From assembly GCF_003289625.1 (NCBI RefSeq), contig NZ_QMBN01000002.1, forward strand, positions 766,610-830,609: a stretch of 64,000 nucleotides of DNA. The letters run 5' to 3'. Numbering within the stretch: the first letter of the stretch is position 1; each line of letters opens with the position of its first letter. Positions 44,357 to 52,605 of the stretch are shown in pieces. This DNA comes from Microbacterium sp. SMR1. GTDB lineage: Bacteria > Actinomycetota > Actinomycetes > Actinomycetales > Microbacteriaceae. The notes beneath the pieces were generated by a model that ran no database searches, was not told the DNA's origin, and saw only the letters and a program-made list of their open reading frames with translations. Both the position numbers and the translations under genes were made by a program.

Positions 44357-45667
44357 GTGAGCGCACGTTCCGATGCGAAGGCGTCGCGGCGCCGTCGTCG
44401 TCCCGTCGCCCGGCACGGCCAGCTGCGGTCGCCGAACCCGCTGACCCAGATCCTGGCGGTGCTCGGCGTCATAGTCGCCGTCGTGGTCGTGAGCGGTGTC
44501 GCCGTCGGCGGCTTCTACGTGTGGAACGCCACGCAGGTCGTGGCCGACGCCGGCGTCTCGATCGGCGACGACGACTCGCAGCTCCCCCCGACGATCGGCG
44601 AGATCGAGGGCGGCGTGAACATGCTCGTGGTCGGCACCGACTCGTGCGAGGGCGCGAACGCCGAGCTCTCGTCCGCCTGTCAGGCGAAGGACACCGACGG
44701 TGAGCGCAACGATGTGACGATGCTCGTGCACATCAGCGACGAGCCGCGGCGCGTGACCGTCATCTCGTTCCCGCGCGACATGATCGTGCCCATCCCCGCC
44801 TGCACCGGCGAGGACGGCACCCAGTACTCGGCGATGAGCGCGCAGATGCTCAACGTCTCGTACATGTACGGCGGTCTCGCGTGCTCCGTGAGCACGATCG
44901 AAGAACTGACCGGCATTGACATCCAGTTCGCCGCCGCGACCCGATGGACCGGCGTCATCAACATGTCGGATGCGATCGGCGGCGTCGACGTCTGCGTGTC
45001 GGATGACGTCAACGACTCTCACACGGGGCTGAGCCTGACCAAGGGCAACCACACCCTCCAGGGCACGGAAGCGCTGCAGTTCCTCCGCACGCGGTACGCG
45101 ATCGGCGACGGATCCGACCTCGGCCGGATCTCGAACCAGCAGCAGTTCATGAGCTCGATGGTGCGCAAGCTGCAGTCCGACGGGGTGCTCGGAAACCCCA
45201 CGGCGCTGCTCAATCTCGCCACCACCGCCGTCGACCAGGTCGCCAGCGGGCAGATCAAGCTGAGCTCGTCGCTGTCGAGCCCGCAGCGGATGGTGCAGAT
45301 CGCCCTCGCCATGCGCAGCGTGCCCTACGAGGACATCGTGTTCGTGCAGTACCCCACGGCCTACGTCAACGGCGGATCACGTGTGCAGCCGGTCGAGAGC
45401 GCTGCCAAGGTGCTGTTCGAAGCGCTCGCCGCGAACCAGCCGGTGCAGCTGAGCGGGTCGACGAGTGACGGCTACGGCACCGAGGTCGTCGGCGAGGCGG
45501 CTCCTCCCACGCCCGCTCCGACCGATTCCGCAGCGCCCGCCGACCCGGCGGCGACGCCGGACGCGCCCGCGACGGACGCGCCGGAGGCGGGCGGACCGGT
45601 CGTGCTGCCGGAGTCGGTCACGGGCCAGACGGCGGCGCAGGTCACCTGTACCGTCAGCTCCCGGTGA
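44357..45667 (+). CDS. LytR-CpsA-Psr (LCP) family cell-wall polymer transferase
   Basis: A 436-residue protein anchored by one N-terminal membrane segment ('LTQILAVLGVIVAVVVVSGVAVGGFYVW', about residues 30-57). The extracellular LCP domain has 'GGVNMLVVGTDSCEG', 'RNDVTMLVHISDEPRRVTVISFPRDMIVPIPAC' (conserved Arg/Asp pair), 'LNVSYMYGGLACSVSTIEELTGIDIQFAAATRWTGVINMSDAIGGVDVCVSDDV' and 'LRTRYAIGDGSDLGRISNQQQFMSSMVRKL'. The tail is Ala/Pro-rich. It attaches teichoic acid-like or other glycans to peptidoglycan. GAGAGGA five bases before GTG 44357 fixes the start. Confidence 0.94.
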   Translation: MSARSDAKASRRRRRPVARHGQLRSPNPLTQILAVLGVIVAVVVVSGVAVGGFYVWNATQVVADAGVSIGDDDSQLPPTIGEIEGGVNMLVVGTDSCEGANAELSSACQAKDTDGERNDVTMLVHISDEPRRVTVISFPRDMIVPIPACTGEDGTQYSAMSAQMLNVSYMYGGLACSVSTIEELTGIDIQFAAATRWTGVINMSDAIGGVDVCVSDDVNDSHTGLSLTKGNHTLQGTEALQFLRTRYAIGDGSDLGRISNQQQFMSSMVRKLQSDGVLGNPTALLNLATTAVDQVASGQIKLSSSLSSPQRMVQIALAMRSVPYEDIVFVQYPTAYVNGGSRVQPVESAAKVLFEALAANQPVQLSGSTSDGYGTEVVGEAAPPTPAPTDSAAPADPAATPDAPATDAPEAGGPVVLPESVTGQTAAQVTCTVSSR

Positions 45668-45691
45668 GCCGGGGTGCTTTCCGGCCCTCGA

Positions 45692-45721
45692 TTCGGAGCC
45701 TGAGGCAGTCCGGGCTATGAT
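45692..45721 (+). promoter_or_regulatory. Promoter of tRNA-Ser(GCU)
   Basis: TTCGGA (45692-45697) and TATGAT (45716-45721) are spaced by 18 bases, and the tRNA begins 38 bases downstream. The -10 box is the same as at 44269. Confidence 0.6.
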
Positions 45722-45759
45722 TGCCGGGTGCATCCGCGCCGTCTCGCGTCGGATGCCGT

Positions 45760-45851
45760 GGAGACGTCGCATAGTCAGGCCTAGTGCACCACCCTGCTAA
45801 GGTGGAGTCCCCGTAAGGGGACCGAGGGTTCAAATCCCTCCGTCTCCGCCA
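45760..45851 (+). tRNA. tRNA-Ser(GCU), reads AGC/AGU
   Basis: A 92-base cloverleaf with encoded CCA. The acceptor GGAGACG pairs with CGTCTCC (45841-45847). The anticodon stem CCACC/GGTGG encloses CTGCTAA with anticodon GCT at 45796-45798. The long variable arm (GTCCCCGTAAGGGGAC) identifies a serine tRNA. It is the second serine tRNA in the window. Confidence 0.97.
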
Positions 45852-45854
45852 CGA

Positions 45855-45882
45855 AAGAAGCCCCGGTCCGCCGGGGCTTCTT
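45855..45882 (+). terminator. Intrinsic terminator of tRNA-Ser(GCU)
   Basis: A perfect 12-base stem, AAGAAGCCCCGG with CCGGGGCTTCTT, closes a TCCG tetraloop four bases after the tRNA. The T residues at the end of the stem take the place of a T-run. Confidence 0.85.
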
Positions 45883-45919
45883 CCGTGTCGGCTGTATCTC
45901 CAGTCGAGGTCTCCTGGCT

Positions 45920-45955
45920 CCCCGGCCCCGGCCCCGGCCCCGGCCCCGGCCCCGG
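45920..45955. repeat. Hexanucleotide tandem repeat (CCCCGG)6
   Basis: Six perfect units. They lie between the tRNA terminator and the Shine-Dalgarno site of the following gene, so they fall in or near its 5' leader. The complementary strand is (CCGGGG)n, whose G-runs could fold into a G-quadruplex. Read in the downstream frame the run would encode Pro-Gly repeats, but the start codon lies after it. Confidence 0.92.
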
Positions 45956-45977
45956 CGCACCCTGGGAGGATGGGGAC

Positions 45978-46784
45978 ATGACTGCTCGACGCACGCTGCT
46001 GGTCGGATCCGGCAAGGTCGCCACTCGCCTCGGCGAGAGTCTCGTCGATGCGGGGCAGGAGGTCGTCGCGATCCGGCGGGGCGCCGGCGGCATCCGGCCC
46101 GCGTTCACGCCGATCGTCGCCGACCTCGCTGCGCCCCTCGACACGACGCTGCCCGCGGTCGACGCGATGGTCGTCACGCTTCCGCCGGGGGATGACCCCG
46201 GCTTCTACCGCGCCGCGCTCGAGCGCATCGCGCGAGCGCTGCCGAAGCCGCCCGAGCGCACCGTCTTCGTGTCGTCGACGCGGGTCTTCGAGGGGTGGGG
46301 TCCGGGGCGTCCCCTCGACGAGGACGACGAGCCCCGGCCGACGAGCACGCGCGGCGAACAGCTCGTCGACGGCGAGCATGCGGCCCGCGAGATGTTCGAC
46401 GCGATCGTCGTGCGGCCCGCCGGGATCTACGGTCCCGGTCGCGAGCGGTTGATCCGGCAGGTGCTCGCGGGTGAGCCGGTCGACTACGAGCGTCGCACCA
46501 ACCGCATCCACGAGGTCGACCTCGCGCGCGCGATCGCGCACCTCCTCGACGCGGACGCGCCGCCCGCGCTTCTGCACGGCGTCGACCGGCGACCCGCGAC
46601 CCTCGGCGAGGTGGTCGAGTTCATCGCGGATCGCCTCGGGGTCGACGCTCCGCCGCGCGCGAAGGTCGACCCCGACGCCGACCGTGGCAAGGTGCTCGAC
46701 GGCTCGCGCCTCGCGGCGATGCTCGACTTGACGTTCCCGACGTTCGTCGAGGGCTACGGGCGCATGATCGCCGATCGAGGCTGA
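45978..46784 (+). CDS. NAD-dependent epimerase/dehydratase-like (YeeZ-type atypical SDR)
   Basis: A 268-residue atypical short-chain dehydrogenase. The Rossmann opening is 'RRTLLVGSGKVATRLGESLVDAGQEVVAIRRG', followed by 'RTVFVSSTRVFEGWGPGRPLDEDDEPRPTS', 'AIVVRPAGIYGPGRERL' and 'NRIHEVDLARAIAHLLDADAPPALLHGVD'. This layout matches E. coli YeeZ, whose reaction is unknown. GGGAGGA lies 7 bases before the ATG. Confidence 0.88.
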   Translation: MTARRTLLVGSGKVATRLGESLVDAGQEVVAIRRGAGGIRPAFTPIVADLAAPLDTTLPAVDAMVVTLPPGDDPGFYRAALERIARALPKPPERTVFVSSTRVFEGWGPGRPLDEDDEPRPTSTRGEQLVDGEHAAREMFDAIVVRPAGIYGPGRERLIRQVLAGEPVDYERRTNRIHEVDLARAIAHLLDADAPPALLHGVDRRPATLGEVVEFIADRLGVDAPPRAKVDPDADRGKVLDGSRLAAMLDLTFPTFVEGYGRMIADRG

Positions 46785-46803
46785 TCGCCGAACCCGGAAG
46801 CGG

Positions 46804-46890
46804 CGATACAGTCGTCGGACCGGAGGTGCTGGTGTCGCCTGCAGTGGGCGCCGAGGCCACGCCAGCCCCGGTAGTCCGACGAATGTATCG
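46804..46890. repeat. Large inverted repeat between convergent genes
   Basis: CGATACAGTCGTCGGAC (46804-46820) pairs with GTCCGACGAATGTATCG (46874-46890), 16 of 17 positions. Weaker pairing continues inward through GCTGG/CCAGC (46828-46832 with 46862-46866). It would form a very long hairpin at the junction of the epimerase-like gene and tetR. A bidirectional terminator or the remnant of a small mobile repeat are both possible. Confidence 0.75.
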
Positions 46891-46917
46891 GCTCAGGCGC
46901 GGTCGGCTCAGGCGCGG
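46888..46917. repeat. 15-base tandem duplication at the 3' end of tetR
   Basis: TCGGCTCAGGCGCGG occurs twice in a row (46888-46902 and 46903-46917). The right unit includes the tetR stop codon and last codons, so the left unit is a copy of the end of the gene just outside it. The left unit overlaps the end of the large inverted repeat. Confidence 0.88.
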
Positions 46918-47504
46918 GGCCGCAGCAGGCCGACGAGCAGCAGGCGCATCGCGGCGACGGGGTCGGTGTCGTCGGTCAGCCAGCGGATCTGGATGCCCTC
47001 CCACCCGCTGATCACGAGGTCGGCGAGGGCTCGAGGGTCGTCGTCCGCATCGAGTCGGCCGCGGGCGCGATCGTCGGCGATGGCCGCGGCGTACGTCTCG
47101 GTGACCGCGCGGTAGCGCTCAAGCAGCCACGCGTGCGCCTCGTGCTCGGGGTGCGTCGCCTCGGCCGACACGATCGAGAACATGCGCACGAGCTCGCGCC
47201 GGGCGAGGTTGCGCTCGACGATCGCCAGCACGCTCGGGATGAACCCGTCGCGGGCTGCGCGCGCGGGGAAGTCGGTGTCGGCGGCATCCTCCTGCTCGAG
47301 GACGGCCGCCAGCAGCGAGACCTTCGTGGGGAAGTGGTGCATCACGGTGGTGAGGCTCAGGTCGAGCTGCTTGGCGATCTGCCGGAGCGACCCGCCGCGG
47401 TAGCCGTGGGTGCCGAACACGACGGTCGCCGACGCCACGATCTCCGCACGCCGGGCCGCGCTCTTCGCGTACGGCCCGCGAGGGTGGACGGCGTCGGATG
47501 GCAT
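46908..47504 (-). CDS. TetR-family transcriptional regulator
   Basis: A 198-residue TetR regulator. The helix-turn-helix lies in 'ARRAEIVASATVVFGTHGYRGGSLRQIAKQLDLSLTTVMHHFPTKVSLLAAVLEQED' and a helical ligand domain follows. It is divergent from a GH42 beta-galactosidase across 62 bases. The ATG is preceded by TACGCT at six bases (47516-47511) with no ribosome site, so the mRNA is probably leaderless. It likely controls the beta-galactosidase gene and itself. Confidence 0.92.
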   Translation of the reverse strand: MPSDAVHPRGPYAKSAARRAEIVASATVVFGTHGYRGGSLRQIAKQLDLSLTTVMHHFPTKVSLLAAVLEQEDAADTDFPARAARDGFIPSVLAIVERNLARRELVRMFSIVSAEATHPEHEAHAWLLERYRAVTETYAAAIADDRARGRLDADDDPRALADLVISGWEGIQIRWLTDDTDPVAAMRLLLVGLLRPRA

Positions 47505-47566
47505 GACCCGAGCGTAGAACACATCAATCCCGTGCATCTGCACGTGTTTCGGTCTACGCTGATCGC
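47505..47566. promoter_or_regulatory. Divergent leaderless promoters and candidate TetR operator
   Basis: TACGCT occurs in both directions, each six bases before a start codon (47516-47511 for tetR, 47555-47560 for the beta-galactosidase). Between them CGTGCATCTGCACG (47531-47544) is a perfect 6-2-6 dyad, flanked by AACAC (47518-47522) and GTGTT (47543-47547). One bound repressor could cover both promoters. The operator role is inference. Confidence 0.7.
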
Positions 47567-49621
47567 ATGGCAACGGATGACACGACCTACCGCTGGGTGA
47601 AGGACGGGGCGCTCGGCCCGGGACGGATGCGCTACGGCGCCGACTACAACCCGGAGCAGTGGCCGCGCGAAGTGTGGGACGAGGACGTCCGGCTCATGCG
47701 CGAGGCCGGGGTCAACATCGTCTCGCTCGGCATCTTCTCCTGGGCGCTGCTCGAGCCGCGCCCGGGCGAGTGGGACTTCGGCTGGCTCGACGAGGTCATC
47801 GATCTGCTGCACGCCAACGGCATCGACGTCGACCTCGCGACCGCGACCGCGTCGCCGCCGCCGTGGCTCGCGAAGCGGCATCCCGAGATCCTGCCGCAGA
47901 CGATCGACGGAACGACCCTCTGGCCGGGGTCGCGTCAGCACTGGCGGCCGACGTCGCCGGTCTTCCGCGAGTACGCGCTGCGGCTGACGCGTGCGCTCGC
48001 CGAGCGCTACGCCGATCACCCCGCTCTCGTCGCCTGGCACATCTCGAACGAGCTCGGCTGCCACAACCTCTACGACTTCTCGGATGACGCCGCCCGGGCC
48101 TTCCGGGTGTGGCTGCAGGCGCGCTACACGACCCTCGACGCGCTCAACGAGGCCTGGGGCACGGCGTTCTGGTCGCAGCACTACGAGGAGTGGGACGAGA
48201 TCCTGCCGCCGCGCGCCGCTCCGACGCAGCGCAACCCCGGGCAGCAGCTCGACTTCGAGCGCTTCTCGTCGGATGCCGTGCGCGACCACCTCCGCGCCGA
48301 GAACGCGGTGCTCGCCGAGGTGACGCCCGGCATCCCGCGCACGACGAACTTCATGGTCGCCCAGAACGTCCGCGACATCGACTACCCCTCGTGGGTCGGC
48401 GACGTCGACTTCGTGTCGAACGACCACTACCTGCGCCCGGGCGAGGTCGGGCGCGACGACCTGTCGTTCTGGTCGAACCTCACGGGCAACATCGCCGGCG
48501 GCCGGCCGTGGTTCCTCATGGAGCACGCGCCGAGCGCGGTGAACTGGCGCGCCGTGAATCCGCCCAAGCGGCCCGGCGAGCTGGTCCGCGACGCCCTGAC
48601 CCACGTCGGGCACGGGGCAGACGCGGTCTGCTACTTCCAGTGGCGGCAGTCCCGCGCCGGGGGTGAGCGCTACCACTCCGGCATGGTCCCGCACGCCGGT
48701 GCCGAGAGCCGGGTGTTCCGCGATGTGGTCGACCTCGGCTCGCAGCTGCGCGACCTGGCGCCGGTCACCGGCAGCCGGCGCGAGCGGGCGCGCGTGGCGC
48801 TTGTGTTCGACTACGAGTCGTGGTGGGTCAGCGGACGCGACTCGCACCCCTCCGAGTCGCCCGCCTACGACGACGAGACGCTGCTGTGGTACCGAGCGCT
48901 CCTCGACCTCGGCGTGCGCGTCGACGTCGTGCCCGTCGCGGCCGACCTCGGTGACTACGAGGTGGTCGTCGCGCCGATGCTCCACGTCGTCCCGGCCGCG
49001 CTGCGCGAGCGACTGACCGCCTTCGTCGCCGGTGGCGGTCACCTCGTGACGACCTACTTCTCGGGCGTGGTCGACGAGAACGACCGGGTGTGGCTCGGCG
49101 GCTACCCGGGCGCGCTGCGCGACCTGCTCGGCATCACGATCGAGGAGTTCGTCCCGATGCTGCCGGGGGAGACGGCATCCCTCGCCTCCGGCACGGTCGT
49201 CCGCGACTGGAGCGAGCGCATCGCGCGCATCGAACCGGATGTCGAGGTGCTCGACGCCTACGCCGGCGGCGACCTCGACGGCGCCCCGGCCGTGACCCGA
49301 CGCCGAAGCGGCCAGGGCAGCGGAGGCAGCGCGACGTACGTGTCGGCTGCGATCGGTCGCGCCGGTGCCGCGGACGTCGTGCGGCGCCTGGCCGGCGACA
49401 TCCCGGCGCTCGCGGCAGACCCCCTCGCGGCCGACGGCGACGTCGACGTGATCATCCGCCGCCACGAGGGTGGGCGCTTCGTGTTCCTCGCGAACCGCAC
49501 CGACGCCGAGGTGGTGGTGGCCGCAGCGGGCGACCTGCTCGCGGGTGCCGCCGAGCGAGGTTCCGCGGATGCCGTCGCGATCGCCCCGCGCGGTGTCGCG
49601 GTGCTCGCGCAGGAGGGCTGA
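47567..49621 (+). CDS. GH42 beta-galactosidase
   Basis: A 684-residue family 42 glycoside hydrolase. The barrel opens 'MRYGADYNPEQWPREVWDEDVRLMREAGVNIVSLGIFSWALLEPRPGEWDFGWLD' in outline. The acid/base E162 is in 'WHISNELGCH' and the nucleophile E319 in 'FLMEHAPSAVNW'. The trimerisation domain has 'YESWWVSGRDSHPSE' and a C-terminal beta domain ends the protein. It has no signal peptide, so it hydrolyses imported beta-galactosides. Translation probably starts on a leaderless ATG. Confidence 0.95.
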   Translation: MATDDTTYRWVKDGALGPGRMRYGADYNPEQWPREVWDEDVRLMREAGVNIVSLGIFSWALLEPRPGEWDFGWLDEVIDLLHANGIDVDLATATASPPPWLAKRHPEILPQTIDGTTLWPGSRQHWRPTSPVFREYALRLTRALAERYADHPALVAWHISNELGCHNLYDFSDDAARAFRVWLQARYTTLDALNEAWGTAFWSQHYEEWDEILPPRAAPTQRNPGQQLDFERFSSDAVRDHLRAENAVLAEVTPGIPRTTNFMVAQNVRDIDYPSWVGDVDFVSNDHYLRPGEVGRDDLSFWSNLTGNIAGGRPWFLMEHAPSAVNWRAVNPPKRPGELVRDALTHVGHGADAVCYFQWRQSRAGGERYHSGMVPHAGAESRVFRDVVDLGSQLRDLAPVTGSRRERARVALVFDYESWWVSGRDSHPSESPAYDDETLLWYRALLDLGVRVDVVPVAADLGDYEVVVAPMLHVVPAALRERLTAFVAGGGHLVTTYFSGVVDENDRVWLGGYPGALRDLLGITIEEFVPMLPGETASLASGTVVRDWSERIARIEPDVEVLDAYAGGDLDGAPAVTRRRSGQGSGGSATYVSAAIGRAGAADVVRRLAGDIPALAADPLAADGDVDVIIRRHEGGRFVFLANRTDAEVVVAAAGDLLAGAAERGSADAVAIAPRGVAVLAQEG

Positions 49622-49640
49622 GCCGCGCGACAATGACCGC

Positions 49641-50615
49641 ATGACCGACACGGACGGCACGCTGGCGTGGCTTCTGGACACCGACCCGTCGCTGCGCTGG
49701 CAGGTGGAGCGTGATCTCGCCGACGCTCCGCCGTCCGTGTGGCAGGCCACACGGGCTCGCGTCGCGACAGAGGGCAACGGCGCACGCCTCCTGCGGGAGC
49801 AGGGCGACGACGGTCAGTGGGAGGGGGGCGCGTACTTCCCCGCGGGGTTCTTCGACAGCCCGGAGGCCCGCGCGCCGGGACAGCCCTGGACGGCGACCAC
49901 CTGGACCCTGAAGGATCTGCGGGAGTGGGGTCTGGATGCCGCCGTCCTCGGCGACACCGCGGAACGGCTGCGACGCAACAGCCGGTGGGAGTACGACGAC
50001 CTGCCGTACTGGGACGGCGAGATCGACGTGTGCATCAACTCGTACACGCTCGCGACGGGCGCCTGGCTCGGTGTCGACATGAGCGGCCTGGCGCGGTGGT
50101 TCCGTGAGCATCAGCTGGCCGATGGCGGGTGGAACTGCGAGGCGGAGGAAGGACGATCGGTGCGCGGGTCGTTCCACTCGACGCTCAACGCTCTGCGCGG
50201 CATGCTCGCGTGGGAGCAGATCACGGGCGACCCGGCCCTCCGCGAGAGCCGGCACCGCGGGGAGGAGTACCTGCTGTCGCGCCGGCTCGCCTTCCGCGCC
50301 TCGACCGGCGAGCCCGTCGGCGACTTCGTGACGGAGTTCGTCTATCCCAATCGCCACCGCTACAGCGCGCTCGTCGCCCTCGATCATTTCCGCGCGGCTG
50401 CGCTTCTCGAAAACGCCGCACCCGACCCGCGGCTGGCGGAGGCGATCGACATGGTCCGGAACGCACGCGCGGCCGACGGCACGTGGCATCAGAGAACGCC
50501 GTTGGCCGGGCGCGTCTGGTTCGACATCGATGTCGCCGAGGGTGAGCCGTCGCCCTGGCTGACCCTGATCGCCCTGCGCGTGCTGCGGTGGTGGGATGCC
50601 GCTGTTCCGGCCTGA
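49641..50615 (+). CDS. Terpene cyclase/prenyltransferase-like alpha/alpha-toroid protein, function unknown
   Basis: A 324-residue helical protein with repeating segments like those of squalene cyclases: 'RLLREQGDDGQWEGGAYFP', 'EHQLADGGWNCEAEEG', 'GSFHSTLNALRGMLAWEQITG' and 'ARAADGTWHQRTPLAG'. No DxDD motif of squalene-hopene cyclases is seen, so a catalytic role is unsure. It follows the beta-galactosidase by 19 bases, with GACAAT six bases before the ATG (leaderless). Related single-domain proteins are common in actinobacteria with unknown function. Confidence 0.75.
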   Translation: MTDTDGTLAWLLDTDPSLRWQVERDLADAPPSVWQATRARVATEGNGARLLREQGDDGQWEGGAYFPAGFFDSPEARAPGQPWTATTWTLKDLREWGLDAAVLGDTAERLRRNSRWEYDDLPYWDGEIDVCINSYTLATGAWLGVDMSGLARWFREHQLADGGWNCEAEEGRSVRGSFHSTLNALRGMLAWEQITGDPALRESRHRGEEYLLSRRLAFRASTGEPVGDFVTEFVYPNRHRYSALVALDHFRAAALLENAAPDPRLAEAIDMVRNARAADGTWHQRTPLAGRVWFDIDVAEGEPSPWLTLIALRVLRWWDAAVPA

Positions 50616-50687
50616 CGCCGCGCTGTCAACAGCCTGTCGCCCACCGCGGGGCGTCGCCGACGATGGCGGCAGACGAAAGGACTCGCC

Positions 50688-51320
50688 ATGACGACAGACC
50701 TGCCCGCTTCCGACGCCCCGCTTCGGGTCGTCGCCCTCAACTGCACCCTGAAGCCCGCACCCGCGGAGTCGAGCACGCAGCTCATGCTGCAGCAGGTGCT
50801 CGACGCCCTCGCCGAGCACGGCGCCTCGGGCACGCAGGTGCGCATCGCCGACCTGAACATCGCGCCGGGCGTCGAGACCGACATGGGGGACGGAGACGAG
50901 TGGCCCTCCGTTCGCGAGCAGATCCTCGCCGCCGACATCCTCGTCGTCGGGACGCCCATCTGGATGGGACACGCCTCGAGCCTCGCGCAGCGCGTGCTCG
51001 AGCGCCTCGACGCGGAGCTCTCCGAGACGGACGACGCCGGTCGGCCGATCCTCTTCGACCGCGTCGCCGTGGTGGCTGTGGTCGGCAATGAGGACGGCGC
51101 GCACAAGGCCACCGCCGACCTGTTCCAGGGGCTGAACGACGTCGGGTTCACGATCCCCGCGCAGGGCGGCACCTACTGGAACGGCGAGGCGATGCAGACC
51201 GTCGACTTCAAGGATCTGGAGAAGACGCCAGACCCGGTCGCCTCGACGACCGCCACTCTCGCACGCAACGCGGCGCATCTCGCGCGCGTGCTGCGCGCCG
51301 CCCGCTACCCGGCGGAGTGA
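50688..51320 (+). CDS. NAD(P)H-dependent flavin reductase-like (flavodoxin fold)
   Basis: A 210-residue flavodoxin-fold protein. 'LRVVALNCTLKPAPAESSTQLMLQQVLDALAEHG' forms the FMN phosphate loop, 'ADILVVGTPIWMGHASSLAQRVLERLD' the second flavin loop and 'VAVVAVVGNEDGAHKATADLFQGLNDVGFTIPAQGGTYW' the third. It should use FMN and NAD(P)H. GAAAGGACTCGCC precedes the ATG. Its stop lies 7 bases from the stop of the convergent glycosyltransferase. Confidence 0.9.
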   Translation: MTTDLPASDAPLRVVALNCTLKPAPAESSTQLMLQQVLDALAEHGASGTQVRIADLNIAPGVETDMGDGDEWPSVREQILAADILVVGTPIWMGHASSLAQRVLERLDAELSETDDAGRPILFDRVAVVAVVGNEDGAHKATADLFQGLNDVGFTIPAQGGTYWNGEAMQTVDFKDLEKTPDPVASTTATLARNAAHLARVLRAARYPAE

Positions 51321-51327
51321 GCGCCGG

Positions 51328-52605
51328 TCAGCCCCAGCCGCCGAGGTAGGCGGCGAGATCGGGCTCGTCGGTGACGACGCGAATCTCCGCTGTCGTCACC
51401 GACGCCGTCGGGAAGAGATCGTCACGGCCCCAGCGCTCGCCCCGCGCGCGGGCGCGCACCGAGATGACCCGCAGGAGGGGCTCGCTGTCGGGGGAGCACA
51501 GGGTCAGCTCGCCGAGGCCTTCGCCGTCGACGCGAGCCAGTGCGGCGGTGAGGACGTCGTCGTCGGCGTCGATGCGGACCGGGTGGAGCAGTTCGACGAT
51601 GATCCGGACGCGATCGAACGCGGGATCCGGCTCGGATTCCTCCGGAAGCACGGCGGCGCGCCCCGCAGCCGGCCCCAGAGCAGCGAGCACGCTGTCGATG
51701 GCGAGGAACCGCTGCCCGTCGCTCGCGCGCGGCGGCGCGATGATCGCGATGTCGGGGTGGGTGGGCCGCAGGCCCCGGCCGGCGGAACCGGCGACGGGAA
51801 TGAGGTCGCTGAGCCGGATGGTCTCCGCGTTGCGGCGCGCCACCGCGCCTTCATCGCGTCCGGCGGCATCCGGTCCGTCGTGCCACGCCACGGCTGCGGG
51901 CACGTGGGCGAGCAGCGCGCCGCGCAGCCACGCGCGATAGGTCCATTCCCAGTCCTCCCCGCCATACGACGTGAACGACTCGTCGAAGCCTCCCGTCGCG
52001 GCGAACAGCACCCGCGAGCACGCGATGACAGCCCCGATGACGTGGCGATAGCTGCGGTCGTCAGCGCGGAGCAGGTTCGCGGTTCGGCGATACTCCGCCG
52101 CGAGCCATTCCGGCTCGGGCAGGGCCGTGCGCGCCGCCTGTTCGGCGAGCCGGGCGGCGTCGACGCCGCGCAGGTCTGCGTGCCGGCGCCGCCCGACCGT
52201 GACGCAGTCCGGCGCGAGTGCGGGCAGCCGGGTCAGCTCGCGGATGAAGGCGGGCTCGGGGGCCGTATCGGCGTCGAGGAACACGAGGACATCTCCGCGA
52301 GCCGCCGCGGCACCGAGGTTGCGGACGGCCGCGAGCCGGAAGCCCCGGTCCTCGTGGCGGACGAGCTCGACCCCGTCTGGAACGGAGGGCGGCTCGGGCG
52401 AGCCGTCGTCCGCGACAATGATCTGCAGCCGGTCGGCCGGGTGATCCTGCGACCGCAGCGCGGCGAGCGTCCGAGCGAGCTGTTCAGGCTGGCGGTAGTG
52501 GGCGACGATCACCGAGACGGTCGGCGGCTGTGCGGGCCATCGGCCGTCGAGAAGGTCCCACCGGTTGCCGGGTAGGGCTTCGCCGGGCAGTGGGCCCGTG
52601 CTCAT
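51328..52605 (-). CDS. Family 2 glycosyltransferase with C-terminal extension
   Basis: A 425-residue protein. The GT-A domain starts 'PTVSVIVAHYRQPEQLARTLAALRSQDHPADRLQIIVADDGS', with the DxD in 'GDVLVFLDADTAPEPAFIREL' and the acceptor region 'VLFAATGGFDESFTSYGGEDWEWTYRAWLRG'. About 130 further residues have no recognised domain. It overlaps the upstream gene by ATGA. It resembles the family 2 gene at 57022, suggesting duplication within the cluster. Confidence 0.92.
   Translation of the reverse strand: MSTGPLPGEALPGNRWDLLDGRWPAQPPTVSVIVAHYRQPEQLARTLAALRSQDHPADRLQIIVADDGSPEPPSVPDGVELVRHEDRGFRLAAVRNLGAAAARGDVLVFLDADTAPEPAFIRELTRLPALAPDCVTVGRRRHADLRGVDAARLAEQAARTALPEPEWLAAEYRRTANLLRADDRSYRHVIGAVIACSRVLFAATGGFDESFTSYGGEDWEWTYRAWLRGALLAHVPAAVAWHDGPDAAGRDEGAVARRNAETIRLSDLIPVAGSAGRGLRPTHPDIAIIAPPRASDGQRFLAIDSVLAALGPAAGRAAVLPEESEPDPAFDRVRIIVELLHPVRIDADDDVLTAALARVDGEGLGELTLCSPDSEPLLRVISVRARARGERWGRDDLFPTASVTTAEIRVVTDEPDLAAYLGGWG

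Noticed and set aside
45909..45977. Pro-Gly repeat as an N-terminal extension of the epimerase-like protein
   Set aside because: A GGGAGGA site 7 bases before ATG 45978 and the Rossmann motif right after it place the start downstream of the repeat.
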